From Pseudomonadota bacterium (lineage in GTDB: Bacteria > Pseudomonadota > Alphaproteobacteria > Rhizobiales > Kaistiaceae): a stretch of DNA of 6,106 nt. The notes beneath the pieces were generated by a model. That model did no database searches. It was not told the origin of the DNA and was given only the letters and a program-made list of their open reading frames with translations. Where the stretch lies: assembly GCA_023433185.1 (NCBI GenBank), contig JAEZEN010000572.1, forward strand, positions 1 through 6,106, given 5' to 3'. This document shows positions 1 to 5,365 of this stretch, piece by piece. Every line of letters starts with the position of its first letter. The stretch's first letter is position 1. A program made the translations under genes and the position numbers.

Positions 1-467
1 TGACGACGATGCCGTGGGGCGTCGTCTTCCCGGGCGTCGACGGCCCCCGCCATCCCGTCGCCCTCTACGACGGCGCGAAGAACCTGCTCCTCGTGCCGAT
101 CCTGATCCTGGTGCTGCGGCGCTGGCCGGCGGGACGTGGCGTCGCCACCGGCGTCTTCCTCCTGCTCTATGGCGGCCTGAGGTTCCTCGTCGACCTGTTG
201 CGCGACTACGAGGGCGGCTGGCTCGGCATCGGCCAGGGGCAGTACTTCAACCTCATCACGGCGGGGGTCGGCCTGGCGGTGCTTGCGTGGGCGTTCCGGC
301 GGCGGCAGCGGCCGGCGCCGCGCCGGGTGGCGGCCACCGAGCGGCGGGTCAGCCCGCTGCTCGTCGCGGCCTTCGTCTTCCTCTGCCTCTATCCGCTCGG
401 CATCCCGACGAGCTGGACGCGAGAGAACATCGAGACGATCCGCGCCGAGGAGCCGGCCGCGCCATGA
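1..467 (+). CDS. Lgt-family membrane protein (prolipoprotein diacylglyceryl transferase-like), C-terminal part, 5' truncated
   Basis: The reading frame is open from the window edge (first whole codon at 3) to TGA at 465-467, so the N-terminal half or more lies outside. Lgt is an inner-membrane enzyme that moves diacylglycerol from phosphatidylglycerol to the lipobox Cys of prolipoproteins. Counting from the Met codon at 9, the fragment has PWGVVFP then RHPVALYD (residues 14-21), matching the Lgt RHPSQLYE motif. It also has LYGGLRFLVDLLRDYE (53-68), matching the YGxxRxxxExxR segment with its essential Arg, and a GQ at 75-76 where Lgt has its GQxLS motif. Hydrophobic segments lie near 25-37, 47-63 and 81-96. 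A further one at 115-132, after an Arg-rich linker, extends past the usual Lgt end. The SQ of RHPSQLYE is replaced by VA. It is therefore a divergent Lgt or an Lgt-like paralogue; enzymatic activity is inferred only. The Met at 9 is internal, because Lgt proteins have conserved sequence before it. Confidence 0.72.
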   Translation, partial: TTMPWGVVFPGVDGPRHPVALYDGAKNLLLVPILILVLRRWPAGRGVATGVFLLLYGGLRFLVDLLRDYEGGWLGIGQGQYFNLITAGVGLAVLAWAFRRRQRPAPRRVAATERRVSPLLVAAFVFLCLYPLGIPTSWTRENIETIRAEEPAAP

Positions 468-492
468 CCGGCACGCCCGGAGCGAAGCGGAG

Positions 493-1239
493 CTACGCGG
501 TCAGCTTCTCCAGCACCTGCTCGGAGACCTCGAAGTTCGAGTAGACGGCCTGGACGTCGTCGTCGTCCTCCAAGAGCCCGATCAGCTTGACCATGGTCGC
601 GGCCTTTTCCTCGTCGAGGGCGGTCATGGTCTGCGGCTGCCACACGGCCTTGACCGTCTCGGCCTCGCCGAGCGCCTGCTCGAGATTCTTCGCCACCTCG
701 CCGAGATCACCGAAGCCGCAGGTGATGACGTGCCCCTCCTCGTCGCTCTTCACGTCGTCGGGACCGGCCTCGATCGCCGCCTCGAGCACCGTGTCGGCGC
801 TGCCGGCGGACGCCGGATAGACGATCTGGCCGACCCGGTCGAACATGAAGGACACCGAGCCGGTCTCGCCCAGCGCCCCGCCGTTCTTGGCGAGGCAGGA
901 GCGGACATTGCTGGCGGTGCGGTTGCGGTTGTCGGTGAGCGCCTCGACCACCATGGCGACGCCGCCCGGCCCGTAGCCCTCGTAGCGCACCTCCTCGTAG
1001 TTCTCGCTGTCGCCGCCGGACGCCTTCTTGATCGCCCGCTCGACATTGTCCTTGGGCATGTTCTCGGCGCGGGCATTCTGGATCGCCAGCCGCAGGCGCG
1101 GGTTCATCGCCGGGTCGGGCGAGCCGAGCTTGGCGGCGACCGTGATCTCGCGGGCGAGTTTCGAGAAGACCTTGGAGCGGCGCGCGTCCGCCGCGCCCTT
1201 CTTGTGCATGATGTTCTTGAACTGTGAATGGCCTGCCAT
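493..1239 (-). CDS. yebC: YebC/PmpR (TACO1) family protein
   Basis: This 248-aa protein has the normal full length for YebC. The family was long annotated as DNA-binding transcriptional regulators (PmpR). More recent work on bacterial and mitochondrial (TACO1) members points to a role in translation at difficult proline-rich sequences; the protein is cytoplasmic. Visible hallmarks are the N-terminus [15 protein letters not shown] (1-15), the basic helical segment up to about residue 75, [10 protein letters not shown] (86-95), [13 protein letters not shown] (101-113), GSVSFMFDR (127-135) and the acidic [14 protein letters not shown] (224-237) near the C-terminus. The start at 1239 is chosen because it gives the canonical MAGHS N-terminus and has GGAGAG just upstream (1243-1248 on the other strand). 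The open frame continues further upstream, antisense to the next gene, but that extension has no family similarity. The stop (493-495) faces the Lgt-like gene 25 bp away. The ruvCAB genes that often accompany yebC in Alphaproteobacteria are not downstream here. Confidence 0.96.
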   Translation of the reverse strand: MAGHSQFKNIMHKKGAADARRSKVFSKLAREITVAAKLGSPDPAMNPRLRLAIQNARAENMPKDNVERAIKKASGGDSENYEEVRYEGYGPGGVAMVVEALTDNRNRTASNVRSCLAKNGGALGETGSVSFMFDRVGQIVYPASAGSADTVLEAAIEAGPDDVKSDEEGHVITCGFGDLGEVAKNLEQALGEAETVKAVWQPQTMTALDEEKAATMVKLIGLLEDDDDVQAVYSNFEVSEQVLEKLTA

Positions 1240-1324
1240 GCGCTCTCCATCCGCGCCCGCTCCGTCGGCGGGGCGTTTCCCGCGCGGCCGGCCGCTCTTC
1301 CTGGACGACTGGTTTTCGGCCCGC

Positions 1325-1353
1325 CTTATACGTCGGTAACCGCCGCAAGTGAA
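1325..1353 (-). promoter_or_regulatory. Candidate sigma70-type promoter of yebC
   Basis: On the minus strand, TTCACT (1348-1353, 4 of 6 matches to TTGACA) and TATAAG (1325-1330, 5 of 6 to TATAAT) are separated by exactly 17 bp and point toward yebC. Transcription would begin about 80 bp before the yebC start codon. AT-rich hexamers are scarce in this GC-rich region, which adds some weight. This is pattern matching only. Confidence 0.35.
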
Positions 1354-1436
1354 GGCTGCGCCAGGCTGCCGCCGGCAGGGCCGGCCGGAGCGGACGGCCA
1401 ACGACTTTTTTGGCGACGACGCCGGGTTGCGCTCGC

Positions 1437-1442
1437 TACAAT
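1437..1442 (+). promoter_or_regulatory. Candidate -10 element (TACAAT) for the cyclic-nucleotide-binding protein gene
   Basis: TACAAT matches the -10 consensus at five of six positions and sits 34 bp before the ATG at 1477. It would place the transcript start near 1449, just ahead of the GGGGAG ribosome site at 1465-1470. No good -35 lies at 16-18 bp; the nearest TTG-type hexamer, TTGGCG at 1410-1415, is 21 bp away, which is too far. If real, it also argues against the upstream in-frame ATG at 1441 being the start, because that codon would not be transcribed. Confidence 0.22.
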
Positions 1443-1476
1443 GCGTCTCCGCGTTTTGCCACTCGGGGAGCTTCGC

Positions 1477-1968
1477 ATGGACGCGCGTGAGGTCATTGCC
1501 GCCAATCCGTTCTTCGCCGAGGTGCTGGAGGAACGGGATATCGCCGCCCTTGCGCGCCGCGCCCTCACCGTGCAGCGCCCGGCAGGAACCGACCTGATCC
1601 ACGAGGACGGGGCCGACGCCTCGCTGTTCATCATCGTCGAGGGAACGGTCGAAGTGATCGCCGGCGACTCGCGGCATGGCAAGCACATCGCCGAGCTCGG
1701 CCCCGGCGGCTTCTTCGGCGAGATGTCGCTGATGACCGGCGAGCGCCGCAGCGCCACGGTCCGCGCCGTCACCGACGTCACGGTGCTGGAGATCACCAAG
1801 TCCGCCATCACGCCGTTCCTCGACGCGAGCCCGGAGCTGATCGAGCGCTTCGCGGCCGTGCTGAAGAAGCGGCAGGCCGAGCTGGACCGCGCCTATGGCG
1901 CGAGCCCCTTCTCGGTACTCGACCAGGGCGGCTTCGCCGCCATGATCCGCCGCTTCTTCGGGGGGTAG
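1477..1968 (+). CDS. Small stand-alone cyclic-nucleotide-binding domain protein
   Basis: This 163-aa protein consists almost entirely of one cNMP-binding (CAP effector) domain. The beta-roll occupies about residues 30-110. The phosphate-binding cassette [19 protein letters not shown] (79-97) carries the Glu (E82) expected to contact the ribose and the Arg (R91) expected to contact the cyclic phosphate, so ligand binding looks intact. No helix-turn-helix, kinase, GGDEF or membrane segment follows. The tail has a charged helix (about 120-139) and ends MIRRFFGG, resembling the extreme C-terminus of MscS-type channels with an attached cNMP domain. The start at 1477 has GGGGAG at 1465-1470 with 6 bp spacing; an in-frame ATG at 1441 lacks such a site. 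The gene is divergent from yebC and ends 5 bp from the stop of the opposite-strand reductase gene. Function beyond nucleotide sensing is unknown; it may act in trans on a partner protein or be a remnant of a larger channel or transporter. Confidence 0.85.
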   Translation: MDAREVIAANPFFAEVLEERDIAALARRALTVQRPAGTDLIHEDGADASLFIIVEGTVEVIAGDSRHGKHIAELGPGGFFGEMSLMTGERRSATVRAVTDVTVLEITKSAITPFLDASPELIERFAAVLKKRQAELDRAYGASPFSVLDQGGFAAMIRRFFGG

Positions 1969-1973
1969 GGCTC

Positions 1974-3080
1974 TCAGCCGATCGCGGAGGCCGATATCGC
2001 CTTCAGCCGCGGCAGGGCCGTGTCCGGCGCGACCTCGGACGCCCATGCGATGAAGCCACCCACCCGGCGTTCCTTCTTGTCGCGATGGTTCATGGCGATG
2101 TCGGACAGGCGGTGGTCGAGAAAGGGATTGCGGAAGCGGTCGATGACGCTCCGCCGGTAGTCCGGTGCCTCGCCGATGCCCGCCGCGGCGAAGACCGGCA
2201 GCAGTTCTTCGTCATAAAGCGCATCGAGCCAGGCCCGCATCGCCGGGTCGGCGACCAGTTCGCGGACCGTCTCGTCGGCGCGCCGCCCCTCGGCCTGCCA
2301 GCGGTCGGCCATGCAGGTATGGGCGAGGTTGAGGAGGAAGAGCTTCAGCCGCTCCGTCACCTTGAGGTCGTCGACGATGCGGACCGCCGGATGCGACCAC
2401 GGGACGACGAGGCCCTTCTGCTTTTCGATCGCCCAGAGCGCATAGGGCTCGGCCACCGCGCCGGCGGGCTCGAGAGCGGTCGAGACGATCCGGTCGACCA
2501 GGCTGTTGGCAAAGACGCAGCCGGTCTCGAGCCAGGCCGCGAACTCTTCCGGCATTCCGGAACGGCCGGCGAGCGCGACGCAGTGCCCGCGGAGCACCAC
2601 GCCGTTGTCCGGCACGAGTTCGGTGGGGAACAGGGTGAGCGGCGCCCCGCCCGCCTGCCAGCGCGCGTGGAGGAGCTTCGTGAGCTTCGCCGGAAACGAC
2701 ACCGGCATGCCGTCGCCGATCGTCTCGCCGTCGGGCATGCGATAGCCGCCGTCGCCGGTATTGGAGATGACCTGCTCCGCCTCCTCGACGGCGATCCGCT
2801 CGATCTCGCCCCAGTCCCTCGCCGTCGACAGGCCGCGGACGAGGCAGGTCGTGTGCTCGGTGCGCTCGACCGGCGCGCCCGCCTCGAGGCCGCGGATGAC
2901 GATCGGCAGCGGCCGCCCGTCGAAGGCCGCGAGGCGTCCGGCGCGGTCGGCCGCGCCCGAAGTCTGGACCACCGTCACCGGGCCGACCGCCTGGCCGGCG
3001 CGCATCGCGTCCGAGATGAAAAGGTCGGCATGGGCCTGGAGGAAGCGGCTCGTGCCGAACTGGAGGATGGGGGTCCTCAT
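1974..3080 (-). CDS. Mannitol dehydrogenase/UxaB-family hexuronate (tagaturonate or fructuronate) reductase-like oxidoreductase
   Basis: This 368-aa protein belongs to the polyol-specific long-chain dehydrogenase family (mannitol dehydrogenase, UxaB, UxuB), which interconverts a keto sugar or keto acid and its alcohol with NAD(P)H. Evidence: the N-terminal nucleotide-binding segment [13 protein letters not shown] (5-17); SNTGDGGY (106-113); [11 protein letters not shown] (150-160), equivalent to the UxaB ELIEDNG region; and [10 protein letters not shown] (190-199), a family signature. The catalytic triad pattern Lys-x4-Asn-x2-His is present as K246, N251 and H254 within [13 protein letters not shown]. 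It is shorter than E. coli UxaB and UxuB (about 480 aa), fitting a compact subfamily. Its ATG overlaps the stop of the upstream zinc dehydrogenase (ATGA, 3077-3080), implying translational coupling and a shared pathway. The likely reaction, tagaturonate to D-altronate or fructuronate to D-mannonate, is inferred from family and partner; a polyol substrate remains possible. Confidence 0.86.
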   Translation of the reverse strand: MRTPILQFGTSRFLQAHADLFISDAMRAGQAVGPVTVVQTSGAADRAGRLAAFDGRPLPIVIRGLEAGAPVERTEHTTCLVRGLSTARDWGEIERIAVEEAEQVISNTGDGGYRMPDGETIGDGMPVSFPAKLTKLLHARWQAGGAPLTLFPTELVPDNGVVLRGHCVALAGRSGMPEEFAAWLETGCVFANSLVDRIVSTALEPAGAVAEPYALWAIEKQKGLVVPWSHPAVRIVDDLKVTERLKLFLLNLAHTCMADRWQAEGRRADETVRELVADPAMRAWLDALYDEELLPVFAAAGIGEAPDYRRSVIDRFRNPFLDHRLSDIAMNHRDKKERRVGGFIAWASEVAPDTALPRLKAISASAIG

Positions 3081-4087
3081 ACCGTCACCACCGCCTTGAG
3101 CGGCAGCTCCGCCGCCCGCATCCAGGCCGGCATCGCCTCGGGCAGGTCGTCGAGGGTGCCGGCATGCGTGTTGAGCGCGTCCATCGGAACCTGCCCGGCG
3201 CGGACCGCGGCCATCACCGTCTCGAAATCGGCGCGCGTGGCGTTCCGGGTCGCCTTCAGGGTCATCTCCTTCCGGTGGAACTCGGGATCGCTGAAGGTGA
3301 TGTCGGCGTTGCGGACGCCGACGAAGACCAGCGTGCCGCCGCTCGCGACATAGGCGAAGGAGCCTTCCATCGCCCGGGCGCTGCCGGTCGCGTCGAACAC
3401 CACGTCGTAGCGGTCGCCGCCGGTCAGGCGGTCGATCTCGGCGAGCGCGTCTTCGCCGGCGCGGATGCCTTCCCGGAAGCCGAAGCGGTCGGCAAGCGTG
3501 GCGAGCCGTCCCTCGGAAAGGTCCATGAGCGTCACGGTCCCGCCCGCGAGGCGGGCGAAGATCGCGGTGCCGACGCCGATCGGCCCGGCGCCGACGACAA
3601 GGACCCGATCCCCCCGGACCAGTTCGGAACGGCGCACGGCATGCGCCCCGATCGCCTGGAACTCGATCATCGCGGCGTCGCGGAGGCTGAGGTCCGGTGC
3701 CGGATAGAGGTTCGCCTCGGGTACGAGCACGCGCTCGCACATGCCGCCGTCGATGTGCACGCCGAGCACCTTGAGCGTGGCGCAGCAGTTTGGCCTTCCC
3801 TTCCGGCAGGCGACGCAATGGCCGCAGGAGAGGTAGGGATTGATCACCACCGTCGTGCCCGGCGCGAGGTCGGGACTCGCGGCACCCCCGGCGACCGTGC
3901 CGGACAGTTCGTGCCCCATCACCCGCGGATAGGCGAGGAAGGGATGCGTGCCCTCGAAGATGTGGAAATCGGTTCCGCAGATGCCCACGGCCCGGATGTC
4001 GACCGCGACCAGGCCCCGACCGATCTCCGGCATCGGTATCTCGCGGCGCTCGAGCCGGCCCGGCTCGACACAGACAATCGCACGCAT
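3077..4087 (-). CDS. Zinc-dependent medium-chain dehydrogenase, LgoD/RspB-like (L-galactonate or L-gulonate 5-dehydrogenase candidate)
   Basis: This 336-aa protein has the usual length for zinc alcohol dehydrogenases and should be a cytoplasmic NAD(P)-dependent enzyme. Catalytic-zinc residues are C37 (in GICGTD), H59-E60 (in GHE) and E142 (in IEFQAIGAHAVRR). The structural zinc site is C88-x2-C91-x2-C94-x7-C102. The Rossmann motif GAGPIG is at 166-171, with D189 at the end of the second strand favouring NAD+. The stretches YPRVMGHE, GRPNCC, VLGVHIDGG and FSDPEFHRKEMTLKATRNAT closely resemble what I recall of E. coli LgoD, which oxidises L-galactonate to D-tagaturonate; relatives act on L-gulonate. 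The substrate is therefore a reasoned guess. It is the first gene of a two-gene operon, overlapping the reductase by 4 bp, and is divergent from a sugar importer. The start at 4087 gives a typical N-terminus. GGAGGA abuts the ATG too closely, but AGAGGA seven bases further upstream is well placed. The longer open frame upstream to 4387 is antisense to the binding-protein gene and was not used. Confidence 0.9.
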   Translation of the reverse strand: MRAIVCVEPGRLERREIPMPEIGRGLVAVDIRAVGICGTDFHIFEGTHPFLAYPRVMGHELSGTVAGGAASPDLAPGTTVVINPYLSCGHCVACRKGRPNCCATLKVLGVHIDGGMCERVLVPEANLYPAPDLSLRDAAMIEFQAIGAHAVRRSELVRGDRVLVVGAGPIGVGTAIFARLAGGTVTLMDLSEGRLATLADRFGFREGIRAGEDALAEIDRLTGGDRYDVVFDATGSARAMEGSFAYVASGGTLVFVGVRNADITFSDPEFHRKEMTLKATRNATRADFETVMAAVRAGQVPMDALNTHAGTLDDLPEAMPAWMRAAELPLKAVVTV

Positions 4088-4280
4088 TCCTCCGTCCTCT
4101 TCTCTCTTCTGCGCCCCGATCCGCGAGACTCTCGTCTCTTGTCGCGGTGCTTGGTTCCGATCTAAGGTGCGCCCGTCCGGCGGGAATATGCCAAGCGGAC
4201 CCCAAGATTCGCACGGGATTTCAAAGCAGGTGCGCCAGGACAATGATCCAGGGCACCGATCACCGGGAGGAATAGAACAC
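4088..4280. promoter_or_regulatory. Divergent regulatory region between the dehydrogenase operon and the ABC importer
   Basis: This 193-bp gap must hold both promoters. Toward the importer, TTGTCG (4139-4144) and TCTAAG (4161-4166), 16 bp apart, each match consensus at four of six positions; this is weak. I found no convincing promoter toward the dehydrogenases. Inverted repeats are visible. CGCGA (4122-4126) pairs with TCGCG (4142-4146), and nested inside, overlapping by two bases, GAGAC (4125-4129) pairs with GTCTC (4134-4138). GCTTGG (4149-4154) pairs with CCAAGC (4191-4196), with another CCAAG at 4202-4206. CCGATC occurs three times (4116, 4157, 4256). Any of these could be an operator for a regulator encoded outside the window. 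The importer's ribosome site GGAGGA (4266-4271) closes the region. Confidence 0.5.
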
Positions 4281-5303
4281 ATGACACGTCTCACTGGAAT
4301 GTTAGCATTGGCAGGTATCGGCGCGGGCCTCATGGCGGGCACCGCGCTGGCTGACACCAGCGACAAGCGGATCGCGCTCTCCAACAACTACGCCGGCAAT
4401 TCCTGGCGTCAGGCGATGCTGCGGAGCTGGGACAAGGTGACCGGCCCCGCCGTGGAGGCCGGGATCGTCGCCGCGGCGGATCCCTTCACCACCGCCGAGA
4501 ACCAGGTGACCGAGCAGGCCGCGCAGATCCAGAACATGGTCCTGGAAGGCTACGATGCCATCGTCCTCAACGCCGCCTCGCCGGACGCCCTCAACGGCGC
4601 GGTGCGGGAGGCCTGCGATGCGGGCGTCATCGTCGTCTCCTTCGACGGCATCGTCACCGAGCCCTGCGCCTGGCGCATCGCGGTCGACTTCAAGCAGATG
4701 GGCAAGGACGAGGTGCTCTACCTCAAGGACAGGCTCCCCGACGGCGGCAATCTCCTCGAGATCCGCGGCCTCGCCGGCGTCTTCGTCGACGACGAGATCT
4801 CGCAGGGCATCCACGAGGGCGTCGCCGAGAACCCGCAATTCACCATCGTCGGCTCCGTGCACGGCGACTGGGACCAGGCCAAGGCGCAGGCCGCGGTTGC
4901 CGGCATCCTGCCGAGCCTGCCGGACGACATCGTCGCGGTGGTGACCCAGGGCGGTGACGGCTACGGCGCCGCGCAGGCCTTCGCCGCCGCCGGCCGCGAC
5001 ATGCCGCTCATCATCATGGGCAACCGCCAGGACGAACTGCAGTGGTGGAAGGAGCAGAAGGACGCCAACGGCTACGAGACCATGTCCGTCTCGATCGCGC
5101 CCGGCGTTTCGACGCTCGCCTTCTGGGTCGCCCAGAAGATCCTCGACGGCCAGGACGTGCCGAAGGATCTCGTGGTGCCGTTCCTGCGCATCGACCAGGA
5201 CACCCTCGAAGAGAGCCTCGCCACCACCGAGGCCGGCGGCGTCGCCAATGTCGAGTACTCCGCCGACGATGCCCAGGCGGTGATCGACGAAGCGAAGAGC
5301 TGA
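4281..5303 (+). CDS. Periplasmic sugar-binding protein of a CUT2-type ABC importer
   Basis: This 340-aa protein has a Sec signal peptide: Arg at residue 3, a hydrophobic core at about 7-21 and an ALA cleavage box, with cutting expected after A24 (ALA|DTSDK). The mature part has the two-lobed ribose/galactose-type periplasmic binding fold. It includes [15 protein letters not shown] (29-43), the first strand and ligand loop; [15 protein letters not shown] (90-104); and VIVVSFDG (116-123), with D122 at the usual sugar-contacting Asp. LEIRGLAG (159-166) has R162 at the position of a RbsB ligand Arg, and HGDWDQ (194-199) has W197 where RbsB has Phe. [15 protein letters not shown] (220-234) and [11 protein letters not shown] (246-256) follow. 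The start at 4281 is set by GGAGGA at 4266-4271 (9 bp spacing) and by the signal peptide; in-frame codons upstream are non-signal-like. It delivers its ligand to the permease and ATPase of the same operon. The ligand is unknown: a hexose, polyol or sugar acid fits the dehydrogenases across the divergent promoter. Confidence 0.92.
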   Translation: MTRLTGMLALAGIGAGLMAGTALADTSDKRIALSNNYAGNSWRQAMLRSWDKVTGPAVEAGIVAAADPFTTAENQVTEQAAQIQNMVLEGYDAIVLNAASPDALNGAVREACDAGVIVVSFDGIVTEPCAWRIAVDFKQMGKDEVLYLKDRLPDGGNLLEIRGLAGVFVDDEISQGIHEGVAENPQFTIVGSVHGDWDQAKAQAAVAGILPSLPDDIVAVVTQGGDGYGAAQAFAAAGRDMPLIIMGNRQDELQWWKEQKDANGYETMSVSIAPGVSTLAFWVAQKILDGQDVPKDLVVPFLRIDQDTLEESLATTEAGGVANVEYSADDAQAVIDEAKS

Positions 5304-5335
5304 TCGCGCTGCGCTATACTGGTATCGGGGATCGG

Positions 5336-5365
5336 ATGAATCGGAGGGCCGTCTCCGGGCCATGA
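5336..5365 (+). other. Possible 9-codon leader frame overlapping the ATPase start
   Basis: An ATG at 5336 opens a frame of nine codons (MNRRAVSGP) ending in TGA at 5363-5365, so its end overlaps the ATPase ATG as ATGA (5362-5365). GGGGA at 5327-5331 lies 4 bp upstream and could serve as a ribosome site. The ATPase has only a distant Shine-Dalgarno of its own, so re-initiation after this small frame is a possible way to translate it. A frame this short easily arises by chance, and no peptide function is claimed. Confidence 0.2.
5342..5357 (+). promoter_or_regulatory. Hairpin covering the ATPase ribosome-binding site
   Basis: CGGAG (5342-5346) and CTCCG (5353-5357) form a perfect 5-bp stem with a 6-nt loop, extendable by one U-G pair. 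The left arm contains most of the only strong Shine-Dalgarno (GGAGGG, 5343-5348) before the ATPase, which itself sits 13 bp from the ATG, farther than usual. Pairing would reduce ATPase translation relative to the binding protein, a common need in ABC importers. The stem is short and is not followed by a T tract, so it is not an intrinsic terminator. Confidence 0.35.

Noticed and set aside
283..1227. A 314-codon plus-strand open frame spanning the end of the Lgt-like gene and yebC
   Set aside because: It begins inside one real gene and runs antisense through yebC; the residue pattern is reverse-frame GC bias.
1366..1390. GC-rich short palindromes (CTGCC/GGCAG, GCCGGC, GGCCGG)
   Set aside because: Such short palindromes are expected in very GC-rich intergenic DNA, and no link to a promoter or repeat family could be shown.
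1406..1423. T-run followed by GGCG/CGCC hairpin, considered as a terminator
   Set aside because: On the plus strand the T-run precedes the stem, and on the minus strand the stem is followed by A residues, so neither orientation fits an intrinsic terminator.
1240..2046. In-frame N-terminal extension of yebC (the open frame reaches 2046 on the minus strand)
   Set aside because: The extension is antisense to the cyclic-nucleotide-binding gene, lacks family similarity, and the MAGHS start at 1239 has a proper ribosome site.
2085..3353. A 422-codon open frame on the plus strand
   Set aside because: It is antisense to the reductase and dehydrogenase with biased composition and no recognisable domain, so it is a shadow frame.
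3164..4165. A 333-codon open frame on the plus strand
   Set aside because: It mirrors the zinc dehydrogenase, is rich in Arg, Asp and Glu and has no domain; a shadow frame.
4127..4210. Two GANTC (CcrM-type) sites in the divergent region
   Set aside because: A four-base-defined motif is expected nearly this often by chance, so two in 193 bp is not notable.
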